Below the pieces are notes generated by a model. It ran no database searches and had not been told where the DNA came from. It saw only the letters and a list, made by a program, of their open reading frames with translations. From Planctomycetota bacterium (GTDB lineage Bacteria > Planctomycetota > SZUA-567 > H5-PLA8), in contig JAKLKQ010000026.1 of assembly GCA_023150555.1 (NCBI GenBank), forward strand, positions 19,838-83,837: a DNA stretch of 64,000 nucleotides, read 5' to 3'. Of this stretch, positions 46,756 to 58,236 are shown one piece after another. Within the stretch, counting starts at the first letter, position 1. Each line of letters opens with the position of its first letter. The position numbers and the translations under genes are program-made.

Positions 46756-48255
46756 ATGCCATCCGACAACGAATCGCCGGGCGCGCCCGCAGGCCAGGCC
46801 AACGCCCCTTCCCCCGCCCCAGATCCCGCGCACGGTCCCGCGGAAAAGTCACAGCGCATGGACGGCCTGCCGGCCGAGTGGACGCCCGAAATCCGGCGCA
46901 TCATGCTGCGCATCAACATCGCCGGCTGCCTGGCGATGGTCTATACGGACCTGGCGGAAGGCAGCGCGCAGACGGAATTCGCGCGCAGTCTGGGGTTTAG
47001 CGAATTCCAGTTCGGCATCCTGTACTCCATCGCGCCGGCAATGCTGGTCGTGCAGTTCCTCAGCGCGATGGTCAACAACCGCCTGAAGTACAAGAAGCGC
47101 CTTTGGATCGGGATCATGGTCGCGCACCGCGCGCTGGTGGTGCCCGTGGCGCTGCTGCCGTGGCTGCTGCCGGACGCCGGCACCAGCATGTGGGTCTGGA
47201 GCATGGTCGCGCTGCTGGCCGTCGGGCAGGCGCTGGGGAACTTCGGACAACCGATGTGGTTCGCCTGGATGGGCGACCTGCTGCCGCACCGATCGCTGGG
47301 CGAATTCTGGGCGCGCCGCCGCAAGTGGCTGAGCCTCGCCAACGCCTGCAGCATGCTGGCGTCGGCGGGCTTCTTCTGGACGGTGAAGGACTGGCCGATC
47401 CAGACGACCTACCTGATCGTCGCGGTCGTCGGCTCGGCGGCGGGCATCTGGGACATCCTCCTCTTCCTGCGCGTGCCCGAACGCCCTGGCGCGACCATCG
47501 CCGGCACCGACTGGGCGAACCTGACCGAACCCTTCCGCGACGGGAACTTCCGCCGCTTCGTGCTGTACTCGTGCTACTGGTCCTTCGCGGCGTGCTTCTG
47601 CGCACCGTTCTTCCGGCTCTTCATGCTGCAGGTGTGGGGGCTGCCGCTGGAGGTCGTGATCTTCTTCTGGTTCTTCCACCAGCTCGGCGGAGCCCTGTTC
47701 GCCGAACAGTTCGGCCGCATGGTTGACCGCCTGGGACACCGGCCCGTGATCGTCCTCTGCACGATCCTGAAGTCTTTGATCGTCTTCGGCTTCCTGGCGC
47801 TGCGTCCCGGCAGCTTCCTGTGGCTGATGTTCCCCATCCTGCTGCTCGACAACATGCTCAACACCGGCCTAATGATCTCGCGCAACGGCTTCATGCTCAA
47901 GCAGTCGCCGAGGCGCAACCGCAGCATGTTCGTGGCCGCGGTGCTGGCCGGCAGCGGCCTGACGGGCGCCCTGGGCTCGCTGATCGCAGGTGGCCTGCTG
48001 GAACACTGGAAAGGCGAGTCCTGGGAATTCCTCGGGATGACTTGGGGCAACTTCCACGCGCTCTTCGCCATCGGAATGGTGGTGCGCTGGCTGGCGATCC
48101 CCGCGGCACTGGCCATCCGCGAACCACAGAGCAAGGCGCCGACGCAGGTGCTCTTCGAGTACGTCGGGCCTTCGATCATGCGCTGGCTGCGTTATCCGCT
48201 GGGCTTCGGTGCACGCAACGACGGCAACGGCAGCGAGGAAAACGGCAGTCCCTGA
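46756..48255 (+). CDS. Major facilitator superfamily transporter
   Basis: 499 residues with about twelve membrane segments. A Pro/Ala-rich cytosolic N-terminus (1-50) is followed by helices beginning IMLRINIAGCLAMVYTD, with the loop NNRLKYKKRLWIG after TM2. A later loop reads AEQFGRMVDRLGHRPVIVLC, an MFS motif-A-like DRLGHRP. Insertion of charged loops around 230-260 divides the two halves. The substrate is unknown. It follows the porin by 63 nt on the same strand, suggesting joint outer- and inner-membrane uptake. Confidence 0.85.
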   Translation: MPSDNESPGAPAGQANAPSPAPDPAHGPAEKSQRMDGLPAEWTPEIRRIMLRINIAGCLAMVYTDLAEGSAQTEFARSLGFSEFQFGILYSIAPAMLVVQFLSAMVNNRLKYKKRLWIGIMVAHRALVVPVALLPWLLPDAGTSMWVWSMVALLAVGQALGNFGQPMWFAWMGDLLPHRSLGEFWARRRKWLSLANACSMLASAGFFWTVKDWPIQTTYLIVAVVGSAAGIWDILLFLRVPERPGATIAGTDWANLTEPFRDGNFRRFVLYSCYWSFAACFCAPFFRLFMLQVWGLPLEVVIFFWFFHQLGGALFAEQFGRMVDRLGHRPVIVLCTILKSLIVFGFLALRPGSFLWLMFPILLLDNMLNTGLMISRNGFMLKQSPRRNRSMFVAAVLAGSGLTGALGSLIAGGLLEHWKGESWEFLGMTWGNFHALFAIGMVVRWLAIPAALAIREPQSKAPTQVLFEYVGPSIMRWLRYPLGFGARNDGNGSEENGSP

Positions 48256-48265
48256 AAGCGCGTGC

Positions 48266-48703
48266 CTACTTCCGGCGGCGGCGCGCGCTCTCGACCGCGC
48301 GAAAGTGCTTCTTCGCTTCCGCACCTGAGGGCGTGAAGGGGTTCAGCAGCAGCGGCGCGATCTGCTGTGGGTCGCCTTCCGCATCCAGCGCCACGAACGT
48401 GACGTAGGCCTCGAAAATCTTCGCCCCGCGCGGCAGCACCTGCACCGTCGTGTGAACGGTGATCGACGTGCGCCCGACGTGGACCACCGTCGAACGGAAG
48501 CGCAGAACTGCGCCTTCGCGCACCTGATGGTGGAACTCCACGTTGTCGATGCCGACGGTGACCAGGTTCGCGCGCGAATCCAGATGCGCGATGGCCGCGA
48601 TGTAGGCCTGCTCGTCGAGCCACTCCAACAGGCGCCCGCCAAAGAGGGAGCCGTGGTGGTTGAGGTGCTCGGGCCGGACCAGCAGAGTCGATTCGGCGTG
48701 CAT
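48266..48703 (-). CDS. Acyl-CoA thioesterase, hotdog fold
   Basis: 145 residues from the ATG at 48703, chosen for GGAGG 4 nt upstream. LLVRPEHLNHHGSLFGGRLLEWLDEQA is the YciA/BACH-type hotdog signature, with the catalytic Asp-like residue in the helix. VGIDNVEFHHQVREGAVLRF and SITVHTTVQVLPRG follow. It hydrolyses acyl-CoA thioesters in the cytosol. The gene lies 23 nt after a FabG-like reductase, consistent with a fatty-acid-related operon. The tail RAVESARRRRK is basic. Confidence 0.88.
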   Translation of the reverse strand: MHAESTLLVRPEHLNHHGSLFGGRLLEWLDEQAYIAAIAHLDSRANLVTVGIDNVEFHHQVREGAVLRFRSTVVHVGRTSITVHTTVQVLPRGAKIFEAYVTFVALDAEGDPQQIAPLLLNPFTPSGAEAKKHFRAVESARRRRK

Positions 48704-48726
48704 CGCGCCTCCTTTGCGTGCGGAAC

Positions 48727-49494
48727 TCATCCCAGGCCCAGTCCGCCGTCGGCCGCAAGCACCTGGCCCGTCACGTACCCGGCATCGGCCGATGCCAGGA
48801 ACGCCACCATCGCGGCGATCTCCTCCGCACAGCCGTAGCGTCCCAGCGGGATGCGTTCGGCGGTCGAGGTCTTGCGCTCGCCTTCGTGGTGCGAGGCCAT
48901 CTCGGTCTCGACGTAACCCGGTGCGACGACGTTCGCCGTCGCTCCCCACCGCGCGACTTCCAGCGCCAGCGACTTCGCCAGGCCGTGCAGGGCGCCCTTG
49001 GTCGCGGCATACGCGGCGGCATTGCCGAGCCCGCTTACGCCCGCCAGACTGCCGACCAGCACGATGCGTCCGCTGCCCTCCGGCGCCTTGCGCAGGTGCC
49101 GGCAAAGGGCCTTCGCCAACGCGAAGGCCGCGACGGCGTGCAGATCGCGCAGGCGCGCCCATTCGTCAGGCGCGGTGAACGCCACGGGCTTCTCGACCAG
49201 TTCGCCGGCTGCATGCACGAGGACGCTCGGCGGACCGAGCCCTTCCGCCACCCCGGCTACGAGTTGCTCGGCGGCGCCGGGCTGCGACAGATCGGCGGCG
49301 AAGAGCTTTGCCGAGCTGCCGGCCTTCGCGATCGCTGAGGCCGCGGCCTCGGCATCAGCCGCTCGGGAACGGTAGTGCACCGCAACGGCGCACCCGGCGG
49401 CGGCCAGGCGTTCGGCACAGGCGCGCCCTATGCCGCGCGACGCGCCGGTGACCAGCGCGACGCGTTTCGAGCTCGAAGACGGTTGGTCGGGCAT
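48727..49494 (-). CDS. Short-chain dehydrogenase/reductase, FabG-like
   Basis: 255 residues. It has the cofactor motif VTGASRGIGRA (NADPH-type, with an Arg in the loop YRSRA), VHAAGE in place of NNAG, the catalytic Ser in VGSLAGVSG and YAATK (Tyr-x3-Lys), PGYVETEM, and the terminal TGQVLAADGGLGLG. It is very likely a 3-oxoacyl-ACP reductase or similar. It is upstream of the thioesterase in the same direction and 30 nt downstream of valS. Exact acyl substrate is unknown. Confidence 0.88.
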   Translation of the reverse strand: MPDQPSSSSKRVALVTGASRGIGRACAERLAAAGCAVAVHYRSRAADAEAAASAIAKAGSSAKLFAADLSQPGAAEQLVAGVAEGLGPPSVLVHAAGELVEKPVAFTAPDEWARLRDLHAVAAFALAKALCRHLRKAPEGSGRIVLVGSLAGVSGLGNAAAYAATKGALHGLAKSLALEVARWGATANVVAPGYVETEMASHHEGERKTSTAERIPLGRYGCAEEIAAMVAFLASADAGYVTGQVLAADGGLGLG

Positions 49495-49524
49495 GCGCAG
49501 CCGTTCCCCGTTCGCAGCAGGCCG

Positions 49525-52545
<3,021 letters not shown>

Positions 52546-52917
52546 CGTTGGCAACTCTCCGGTGCGGTTCGTTCAATGCGTATCGGTTCGGCGGCGGATC
52601 GCCAGGGCCGCGCGCAAGCGGTCCGGTATCAATGGGTTACACGCTAAAAGGTAACGGGAAGAACGATTCTAGGCAACGACGGCACGGCCGCGCGGGCAGA
52701 AAGGCCGGCGCGGCCGGGAGAGCTCCTCGCCCGCCGAGCGGCGGGCCGGAAGACGGGGGGTGGCGGACGTCGAACGGCTCATAGACCCACACCCTACCCC
52801 ATGAAGCGCCCGGAACGCAAACTGCCGGGGCATTTCTTGGCGCTTGCCCCCTCCCGCAAGGGCCGCACAATATTAAGGAGGCGCCAAACCCCTTTCCTCC
52901 CTGAGGCACGTTGCGCA
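52546..52917. other. 372-nt divergent gap between valS and the propeller gene
   Basis: No gene is seen. It should hold the valS promoter (minus) and that of 52918 (plus). An AAGGAGG at 52876-52882 lies about 36 nt before the ATG at 52918, too far to be its ribosome-binding site, and faces a downstream CCTCC (52898-52902) with which it could pair. Confidence 0.35.
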
Positions 52918-54123
52918 ATGCGCATCCACCCGGAACTCGACTGGATCAACCTCACGCCCGAAGCCGGGCACTTCCTCTTTGGCGGGTACTACGACCGCTG
53001 CGCCTGGGACCCGGCCACCCGGCGGCACCTGGCGCTGAAGGTCCCGCACCAGGACCACCTGCCCGAGCCCGGGGAGACGGCAGAGGTCGGCTACGTCGAA
53101 CCCGGCGCGCGGAAGTTCGTACGACTGGCCACGACCGAGGCCTGGTGCCACCAAGTCGGCGCGTTGCTGACGTGGTTGCCCGGACGCGACGGCGTCTTCG
53201 TCTACGACGACTTTGAACGGCGCGGCGATGCCTGGGCGCCGGTCACGCGCCTGCACCACGTCACGGACGGGCCTTGCGGCCAATGGGAAGGCCACATCTA
53301 CAATCTCTCGCCGGACGGACGCTGGGCGAGCGTGCTCGACTTCGCGCGCCTGCCGCGCCGCGGATACAGCTTCGCGCGCGCACCGCTGCCGGCTGAACGC
53401 AAGTTGCCGGACCTCGACACCGAAGGCCTGCGCATCCTCGACACGAAGACGGGCAAATCGCGGATGCTCGTCACGTACCGCCAAGTGATCGAAGCGCACC
53501 CGCGCGCGTACGGCTTCGAGGACTGGTACGTCTGGATCAATCAGGGCAACTTCAACTGCGACTCGACGCGCGTGATGTTCCTCTTCCGCAGCTGCGCCGA
53601 AGCGCACCAGCCGTCGCCGTGGCAGACGGATCTCTTCACGGTCAACATCGACGGCAGCGGGCTGCTCTGCTGCCTGCCCGAGCCCTACTGGAACCGCGCG
53701 GTCTCGCACCAGATCTGGGGGCGCACGCCCCGCGAGGTGCTCGTCGACGCCAACTGGTGCAAACGCGGGCACCAGTACGTGGTCTTCCAGGAAGACCGGC
53801 GCCCGATCCGCGGCGAGAAACTCAGCGACGGGCAGACGCACCAGGGCCACCTGAACTTCTCGCCCGACGGCAAGTGGATCGCCGGCGACACGTATCCGGT
53901 GGAGGGATTCCAGTCGCTGGTGCTGGCGGAGGCCGGCACCGAGCGCGTGGTGCCGGTGGGACGCTTCGCGCATCCGAAGGTCGAGAACGTGGAACTGCGC
54001 TGCGACCTGCACCCGCGCTGGTCGCCCGACGGGCGCTACGTGACCGTCGATTCGGTTCACGAAGGCGAGCGCAAGATTTATATGTTAGACGCGAAGGACG
54101 CGCTGAAGAAGCTGGGCGCCTGA
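52918..54123 (+). CDS. PD40/WD40-type beta-propeller protein, cytosolic
   Basis: 401 residues from the ATG at 52918; an earlier in-frame ATG at 52801 would add a basic unlike extension. Propeller blades with PD40 character are visible (LSPDGRWASVLDFA, FSPDGKWIAGDTYP, RWSPDGRYVTVDSVHEGERKIY). An N-terminal segment reads INLTPEAGHFLFGGYYDRCAWD. The protein resembles the oligogalacturonide-lyase-like propellers of carbohydrate-rich planctomycetes, but the catalytic His/Gln set cannot be confirmed. No signal peptide. It ends just before a strong terminator. Confidence 0.7.
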   Translation: MRIHPELDWINLTPEAGHFLFGGYYDRCAWDPATRRHLALKVPHQDHLPEPGETAEVGYVEPGARKFVRLATTEAWCHQVGALLTWLPGRDGVFVYDDFERRGDAWAPVTRLHHVTDGPCGQWEGHIYNLSPDGRWASVLDFARLPRRGYSFARAPLPAERKLPDLDTEGLRILDTKTGKSRMLVTYRQVIEAHPRAYGFEDWYVWINQGNFNCDSTRVMFLFRSCAEAHQPSPWQTDLFTVNIDGSGLLCCLPEPYWNRAVSHQIWGRTPREVLVDANWCKRGHQYVVFQEDRRPIRGEKLSDGQTHQGHLNFSPDGKWIAGDTYPVEGFQSLVLAEAGTERVVPVGRFAHPKVENVELRCDLHPRWSPDGRYVTVDSVHEGERKIYMLDAKDALKKLGA

Positions 54124-54144
54124 GATTCATTACCCGGCAAAAGA

Positions 54145-54178
54145 GATCCCCCGGCTTTCGCCGGGGGATCTGGTTTCT
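54145..54178 (+). terminator. Rho-independent terminator
   Basis: A perfect 10-bp stem (54145-54154 with 54161-54170) with loop CTTTCG is followed by TGGTTTCTCC. It begins 22 nt after the propeller stop and also lies beyond the convergent pspA-like gene, so it may serve both. Confidence 0.75.
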
Positions 54179-54225
54179 CCATTTTCCGTTCTTTGCGCCT
54201 TGGCGGCTTTGCGCGAGCTAAATCG

Positions 54226-55023
54226 TCACTCGACGCGAACGCGTTCGGGTTCAGGCTGGGCCGCCTTTTTCGTCGGGTCCTTCATGGCCACCGGCGCGAA
54301 GCCGTTGTTCTCCTTTGCCGGGCCGATGGTGCGCGGGGCTTCCGCGACGGGTTCGGCCTCGGCCAGGCCCAGTTCGATCTTGAACTGCTTGAGCAGCTCC
54401 TGGCCTTCCAGCTCCTGCGCCTTGCGCTCGATCACGATCGACTTCATGTCGACGGACTCGTGCGCCATCAGCAGGCGCCCTTCGGCGTCGGCGGCCTGGC
54501 CGCGCAGCTTCTGCACCATCTCGTCGTGCGTGGCGTCGACGCCGGCGACCTCGAACTGCTCGAAGACGTCGGCGAGTTCGCTCTTCCACTTGGCGGCCTC
54601 GGCTTCGCGGATCGCGCGCATGGCCTCGTCGGTCTTGCGCTTCATCTCCTTCATGTAGTTTTCTTTCAGCGCCAGGAGGCTCTTGTAGCCCGCGCGGCTG
54701 GACTCGAGCTGCTGCGCGTTGCGCTCCAGGCCGTCCTGCGCGCGCTTCAGTTCCACGGCGAACTGCCCGGCCATGCCTTCCTCGTTTGCGAGCAGGCAGG
54801 CTTTGACGCGGGCACGCAGGCGCACGATCTCGCGGTTGTACTCCTCGGCCTCGTTCTCCAGGCGCACGATGCCGCCGCGCGCCTTGGCGATGCCGTTGTT
54901 CATCTCGGGCACCCTGTCGTGCATGTCGCGGATGTTCTGTTCGAGAATGGCCTTGGGGTTCTCCATCGCCCCCACCAGTCCCCCGAAGAACGCGCGGAAC
55001 GCTCGCTTGATCCTGGCCCACAT
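54226..55023 (-). CDS. pspA: PspA/IM30-family membrane stress protein
   Basis: 265 residues from the ATG at 55023, with AAAAGGAGGAGG upstream. MWARIKRAFRAFFGGLVGAM is the amphipathic N-terminal helix, followed by the PspA hairpin (NPKAILEQNIRDMHDRVPEM; ARGGIVRLENEAEEYNREIV) and coiled coil to about residue 215. A Pro/Ala/Glu tail (about 225-265) is longer than in E. coli PspA. PspA-family proteins are ESCRT-III-like and coat damaged inner membrane. It stands alone, without pspF or other psp genes. Confidence 0.88.
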   Translation of the reverse strand: MWARIKRAFRAFFGGLVGAMENPKAILEQNIRDMHDRVPEMNNGIAKARGGIVRLENEAEEYNREIVRLRARVKACLLANEEGMAGQFAVELKRAQDGLERNAQQLESSRAGYKSLLALKENYMKEMKRKTDEAMRAIREAEAAKWKSELADVFEQFEVAGVDATHDEMVQKLRGQAADAEGRLLMAHESVDMKSIVIERKAQELEGQELLKQFKIELGLAEAEPVAEAPRTIGPAKENNGFAPVAMKDPTKKAAQPEPERVRVE

Positions 55024-55193
55024 AGGTGCCTCCTCCTTTTCCGATGCCGTGCTGAAGGTTGCTCTCCATGGTACGGAGGCGCCGAGCATGAAGGCCGATC
55101 CCCCGTTCCGGCCCATACTTTGGGCAAAGCGGGGAATTCCTTTCGGAGAACCGGCGAAAAGGGGCGCTTTCCGCCCCCTTCCAATGCGTTGAT

Positions 55194-56987
55194 TTACTTG
55201 GAGTTAGGCGACATGGCCTGGACCTGACCGGCGTCGCGAGGACCAACGTGAGGAAAAGCTTCGCCCAGTTCCAAGGCGCCCAGGTCGGGGGCGCCCTTGG
55301 CGTTGGCGGCGAAGTTCGGCAGCGGCACGCCCCGGTCGACGGCGCTGGAATCCTTAGCGAGGCGGAAGTCGAGGTCCTTGGCGGCGTAGGCGGTGTCCGG
55401 ATCGGCGGGCGGAAGCAGGCCCGAAGCGAAACAACTCTTCGGATCGACGGCGACGGGTCCGGTGCCGGTGTAGGCGGCGCCGGCCTGCTTGGCGTCGGCG
55501 GGCGTCTTGTAGTTGCGGCCGTTCCACTTCAGGAAGGGCCCGGTGTAGCCGCTGAAGCCGTCGTGGTCGTAATCGCAGTGCGCCATCTTCCCGATGCTGT
55601 AGTAGCCGTAGCCGCCGGTGCCGAGGAAAAGGTTGTTGCGGGTGGTGACGTTGGTGACGGTCTCGCCGCCGTTGACGGTCTTGAAGCAGTCGCCGGCGCG
55701 CAGGCAGGTGTTGTGGAACAGCAGCACGCCGGAGGTGTGATTGTTCAGCTTGAAGGGCGAGTACGTCGCGTTGTAGATGAAGTTGCGGAAGATGTACACG
55801 GGCCCGCCGTGGCTGGGCTGGGCGGTCACGCCGTGGATCACGTTGACGATGCGGTTGCGGAAGACGCGCACGTTGAAATCCGCGTAGTCGGTCTCGAGGC
55901 CGTCGTCGGTGCTGGCGAAGATGTCGTTGCCGTAGAAGTCGCAGGCCGAGATGTTGCCGTGCTGGATGCTGTGGAATCCGTCGCCCATGTGCTCGATGCG
56001 GTTGTAGCAGAACTCGTGGCCCGCGCCGGTCATCGTCGCCGCCGCATACGGCTCGATGCCCTTCGTGCGCGGCCAGGTCGTGGTGCCCTTGAAGTGGTTG
56101 TCCGCGATGAAGTGGTGCTGCGCGACGTCGTACCCGGCGTTGTGCGCAGTAAATCCGTGGGTCACGTTCTCGAAACGGCAGCGCCGGATCGTCCAGTGGC
56201 TGCCTTCGTGCGCGACGATGCCCCACTGGCGGTTGCGCAGCGACAGGTCCTCGAACCAGATGTACTTCGTCTTGTTGGCGCTGACCAGGCGGCCCTCGGT
56301 CTTGTGGTCGCCGCCGCCGTCCAGCACCGCCTCGCCGTCCCCCGCCCCGCGGAAGATGATGGGCAATTCGGCCGTGCCGCTCTTCGAGAGCACCCACGTG
56401 TTCTTCTCGCAGTCGTCCTTCACGTAGACGCCCTTGTGGAGCAGAAACAGCGCGCCGGGCTTCGCCGCCACGCCCGCCGCCGCCACGCCCTTGAACGGAT
56501 CGGCCTCGCTCCCGCTGCCACCGCCGTTACCGGGCACGACGTGGTAGACGGTCATATCCTTCGGCTGGCGGGGCTCGTGCCAGGTCGTCATCGAGAGCGT
56601 CTTCTCGTCCGCGCCGCCGTCGGGGTCGCTGAGTTTCAGGCGGACCTCGTAGGCCGTCTCGGGCTCCAGGTCGACGATGCTGCCGGCGAAGACCCAGCCG
56701 CCGGCGACGGTGTGGATCCTGCTCTTGTTCTCCGGATGCGGATTGGGGCGCGTGCGGAACAGAGGCAGCCCTTCGAGCCACGCCTCCGTGCCGGCTTTGC
56801 GGTACGCCACCGCGATCGTGGCGTTGGCGTTGGCGTCGCCCTTCACCGTCCAGCGCACGCCCAGGCAGTGAATGGTCGGGACCTCCTCGAAGACCGTGCC
56901 GGGCAAGGCGGCATCTTCCGAACGCGCGCTGCATGCGGCCAACAGCAAGAGGAACAGGACGGCGGCTCGGGTATGCGACAGCGTCAT
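55194..56987 (-). CDS. Surface lipoprotein with Fn3-like and right-handed beta-helix domains
   Basis: 597 residues from the ATG at 56987, with GGAGGA upstream. The signal peptide ends in a lipobox (LLLLAAC), so a lipidated Cys19 is likely. An Fn3-like domain lies at about 35-135 (VRWTVKGDANANATIAVAYR; DLEPETAYEVRLKLSDPDGG). A DUF1565/pectate-lyase-like beta-helix follows (VPGNGGGSGSEADPFKGVAA, WFEDLSLRNRQWGIVAHEGS, TIRRCRFENV, FCYNRIEHMGDGFHSIQHGN). It is a polysaccharide lyase or binding protein by fold. It is divergent from the two GntR-LacI regulators, which may control it. Confidence 0.8.
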   Translation of the reverse strand: MTLSHTRAAVLFLLLLAACSARSEDAALPGTVFEEVPTIHCLGVRWTVKGDANANATIAVAYRKAGTEAWLEGLPLFRTRPNPHPENKSRIHTVAGGWVFAGSIVDLEPETAYEVRLKLSDPDGGADEKTLSMTTWHEPRQPKDMTVYHVVPGNGGGSGSEADPFKGVAAAGVAAKPGALFLLHKGVYVKDDCEKNTWVLSKSGTAELPIIFRGAGDGEAVLDGGGDHKTEGRLVSANKTKYIWFEDLSLRNRQWGIVAHEGSHWTIRRCRFENVTHGFTAHNAGYDVAQHHFIADNHFKGTTTWPRTKGIEPYAAATMTGAGHEFCYNRIEHMGDGFHSIQHGNISACDFYGNDIFASTDDGLETDYADFNVRVFRNRIVNVIHGVTAQPSHGGPVYIFRNFIYNATYSPFKLNNHTSGVLLFHNTCLRAGDCFKTVNGGETVTNVTTRNNLFLGTGGYGYYSIGKMAHCDYDHDGFSGYTGPFLKWNGRNYKTPADAKQAGAAYTGTGPVAVDPKSCFASGLLPPADPDTAYAAKDLDFRLAKDSSAVDRGVPLPNFAANAKGAPDLGALELGEAFPHVGPRDAGQVQAMSPNSK

Positions 56988-57082
56988 GGAACGGTCCTCC
57001 GTGATCCCGGCCCGCGCGCCGGATGCGCGCGGCCTGCTCCTGCATACACGCGCCGTCGCGCGGAATGCTTCACTAAACCGAC

Positions 57083-57099
57083 TTGCGTCTTTTTGCGTC
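57083..57099. promoter_or_regulatory. Direct-repeat operator candidate between divergent genes
   Basis: TTGCGTC occurs at 57083-57089 and again at 57093-57099, a 10-bp period that puts both copies on one face of the helix. It lies in the 130-bp divergent region between the beta-helix lipoprotein and the first GntR-LacI gene, 19 nt before the latter's ATG. It would suit autoregulation. Confidence 0.3.
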
Positions 57100-57117
57100 G
57101 AAAACCATACTGCGCCC

Positions 57118-58236
57118 ATGGCATCTACGCCCTTCCCCTCTTCCGCCAAGGGCGGCCGGCCCGTCCGCAGCGAGGCGCGCTTCCGGCACGTCGCCGAGGA
57201 CCTGCGCCGCCGCATCCTGGCCGGCGAATGGCCCCACGGCACGGCGATCCCCAGCCTGCGCAGCCTGGCCGCGGCCTACCGCGAAGGCCAGCGCACCGTG
57301 CGCCTCGCCGTCGACCTCTTAAAGGAGGAAGGCCACATCGCCGCCAACGCGCGGCGCCGCCTGCTGGCCCAGCCCGCGCCTGCGGGCACGTCGGCGGCCG
57401 GGGGACAGGTGCTGGTGGTGCTCACCGAGAACCTGGCCACGCTCAAGCGCACGGGCGGCAACGGCGACATTCTCTTCGGCGTGCAGCGCGGCGTGGGAAT
57501 GCTCGATTCACCCCTGGCGCTGGCGCACGGTTATCCGCTGCGCCAGCATCTGCCGCAGCCGTTCCTGGGCGTGGCGCTGCGCGGGATCGTCGTCGTCGGC
57601 GCGGTCACCGACGCGGCGCTGGCGCGCTACGAAAGACTCAACGTGCCGGTGGTGCTCGCCGACCGCCCGCCCGAACGCCGCCGCCTGCACGCGGCGTGCT
57701 TCGACAACGAGGCCGGCATGCGCGAGGCGCTTGACCGTTTGACCGCGCTGGGGCACCGCCGCATCGCCTTCCTGCGCATGATCCAGATGGCAACGCGCGA
57801 CGTCGAGCCCGACAGCAAGGAGCGCCAGGCGGCCTTCCTGAAGGGACTGCGCGAGCGCGGCCTGCCCAACGATCCGCGCCCGGTCTTCAGCTACATGTCC
57901 ACGAAGGGCTGGTCGGCGCCGGCTCTGAAGGCCCTGCTGGGCGCGCGACCGGGCTACACGGCCGTCGTCTGCTCCGATCCGAACAGCGCACGCGCGATGC
58001 AGGACGCCGCCGAGGGCGCAGGCCTGCGGGTGCCTGACGACCTGAGCGTCGTCTGTTACCAAGGAAAGGGCGACCGCGGGCACAACTTCGCCGGACCGGC
58101 GATCGACTTCGCGGAGCTGGGCACGCAGGCCGCGCTGCTGCTGAAGGATCCCGCGCCCGAACCGCGGATCGTGCGCCTGGCGCCGGCCTGGATCGCGGGC
58201 AAGACCCTGACGCCGCCACGGACGAGGAGCGGTTGA
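57118..58236 (+). CDS. GntR-type HTH fused to LacI-type ligand-binding domain (copy 1)
   Basis: 372 residues from the ATG at 57118. Residues 18-80 are a GntR winged helix (RHVAEDLRRRILAGEWPHGT, IPSLRSLAAAYREGQRTVRL, DLLKEEGHIAANARRRLLAQ). From about 95 a LacI/periplasmic-binding-like domain follows (LRGIVVVGAVTDAALARYER, LNVPVVLADRPP, DNEAGMREALDRLTALGHRR, YTAVVCSDPNSARAMQDAAE, LRVPDDLSVVCYQG). It is a sugar-responsive repressor type common in Lentisphaerota and Planctomycetota. The stop overlaps the next gene by one base. The likely target is the divergent beta-helix gene. Confidence 0.85.
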   Translation: MASTPFPSSAKGGRPVRSEARFRHVAEDLRRRILAGEWPHGTAIPSLRSLAAAYREGQRTVRLAVDLLKEEGHIAANARRRLLAQPAPAGTSAAGGQVLVVLTENLATLKRTGGNGDILFGVQRGVGMLDSPLALAHGYPLRQHLPQPFLGVALRGIVVVGAVTDAALARYERLNVPVVLADRPPERRRLHAACFDNEAGMREALDRLTALGHRRIAFLRMIQMATRDVEPDSKERQAAFLKGLRERGLPNDPRPVFSYMSTKGWSAPALKALLGARPGYTAVVCSDPNSARAMQDAAEGAGLRVPDDLSVVCYQGKGDRGHNFAGPAIDFAELGTQAALLLKDPAPEPRIVRLAPAWIAGKTLTPPRTRSG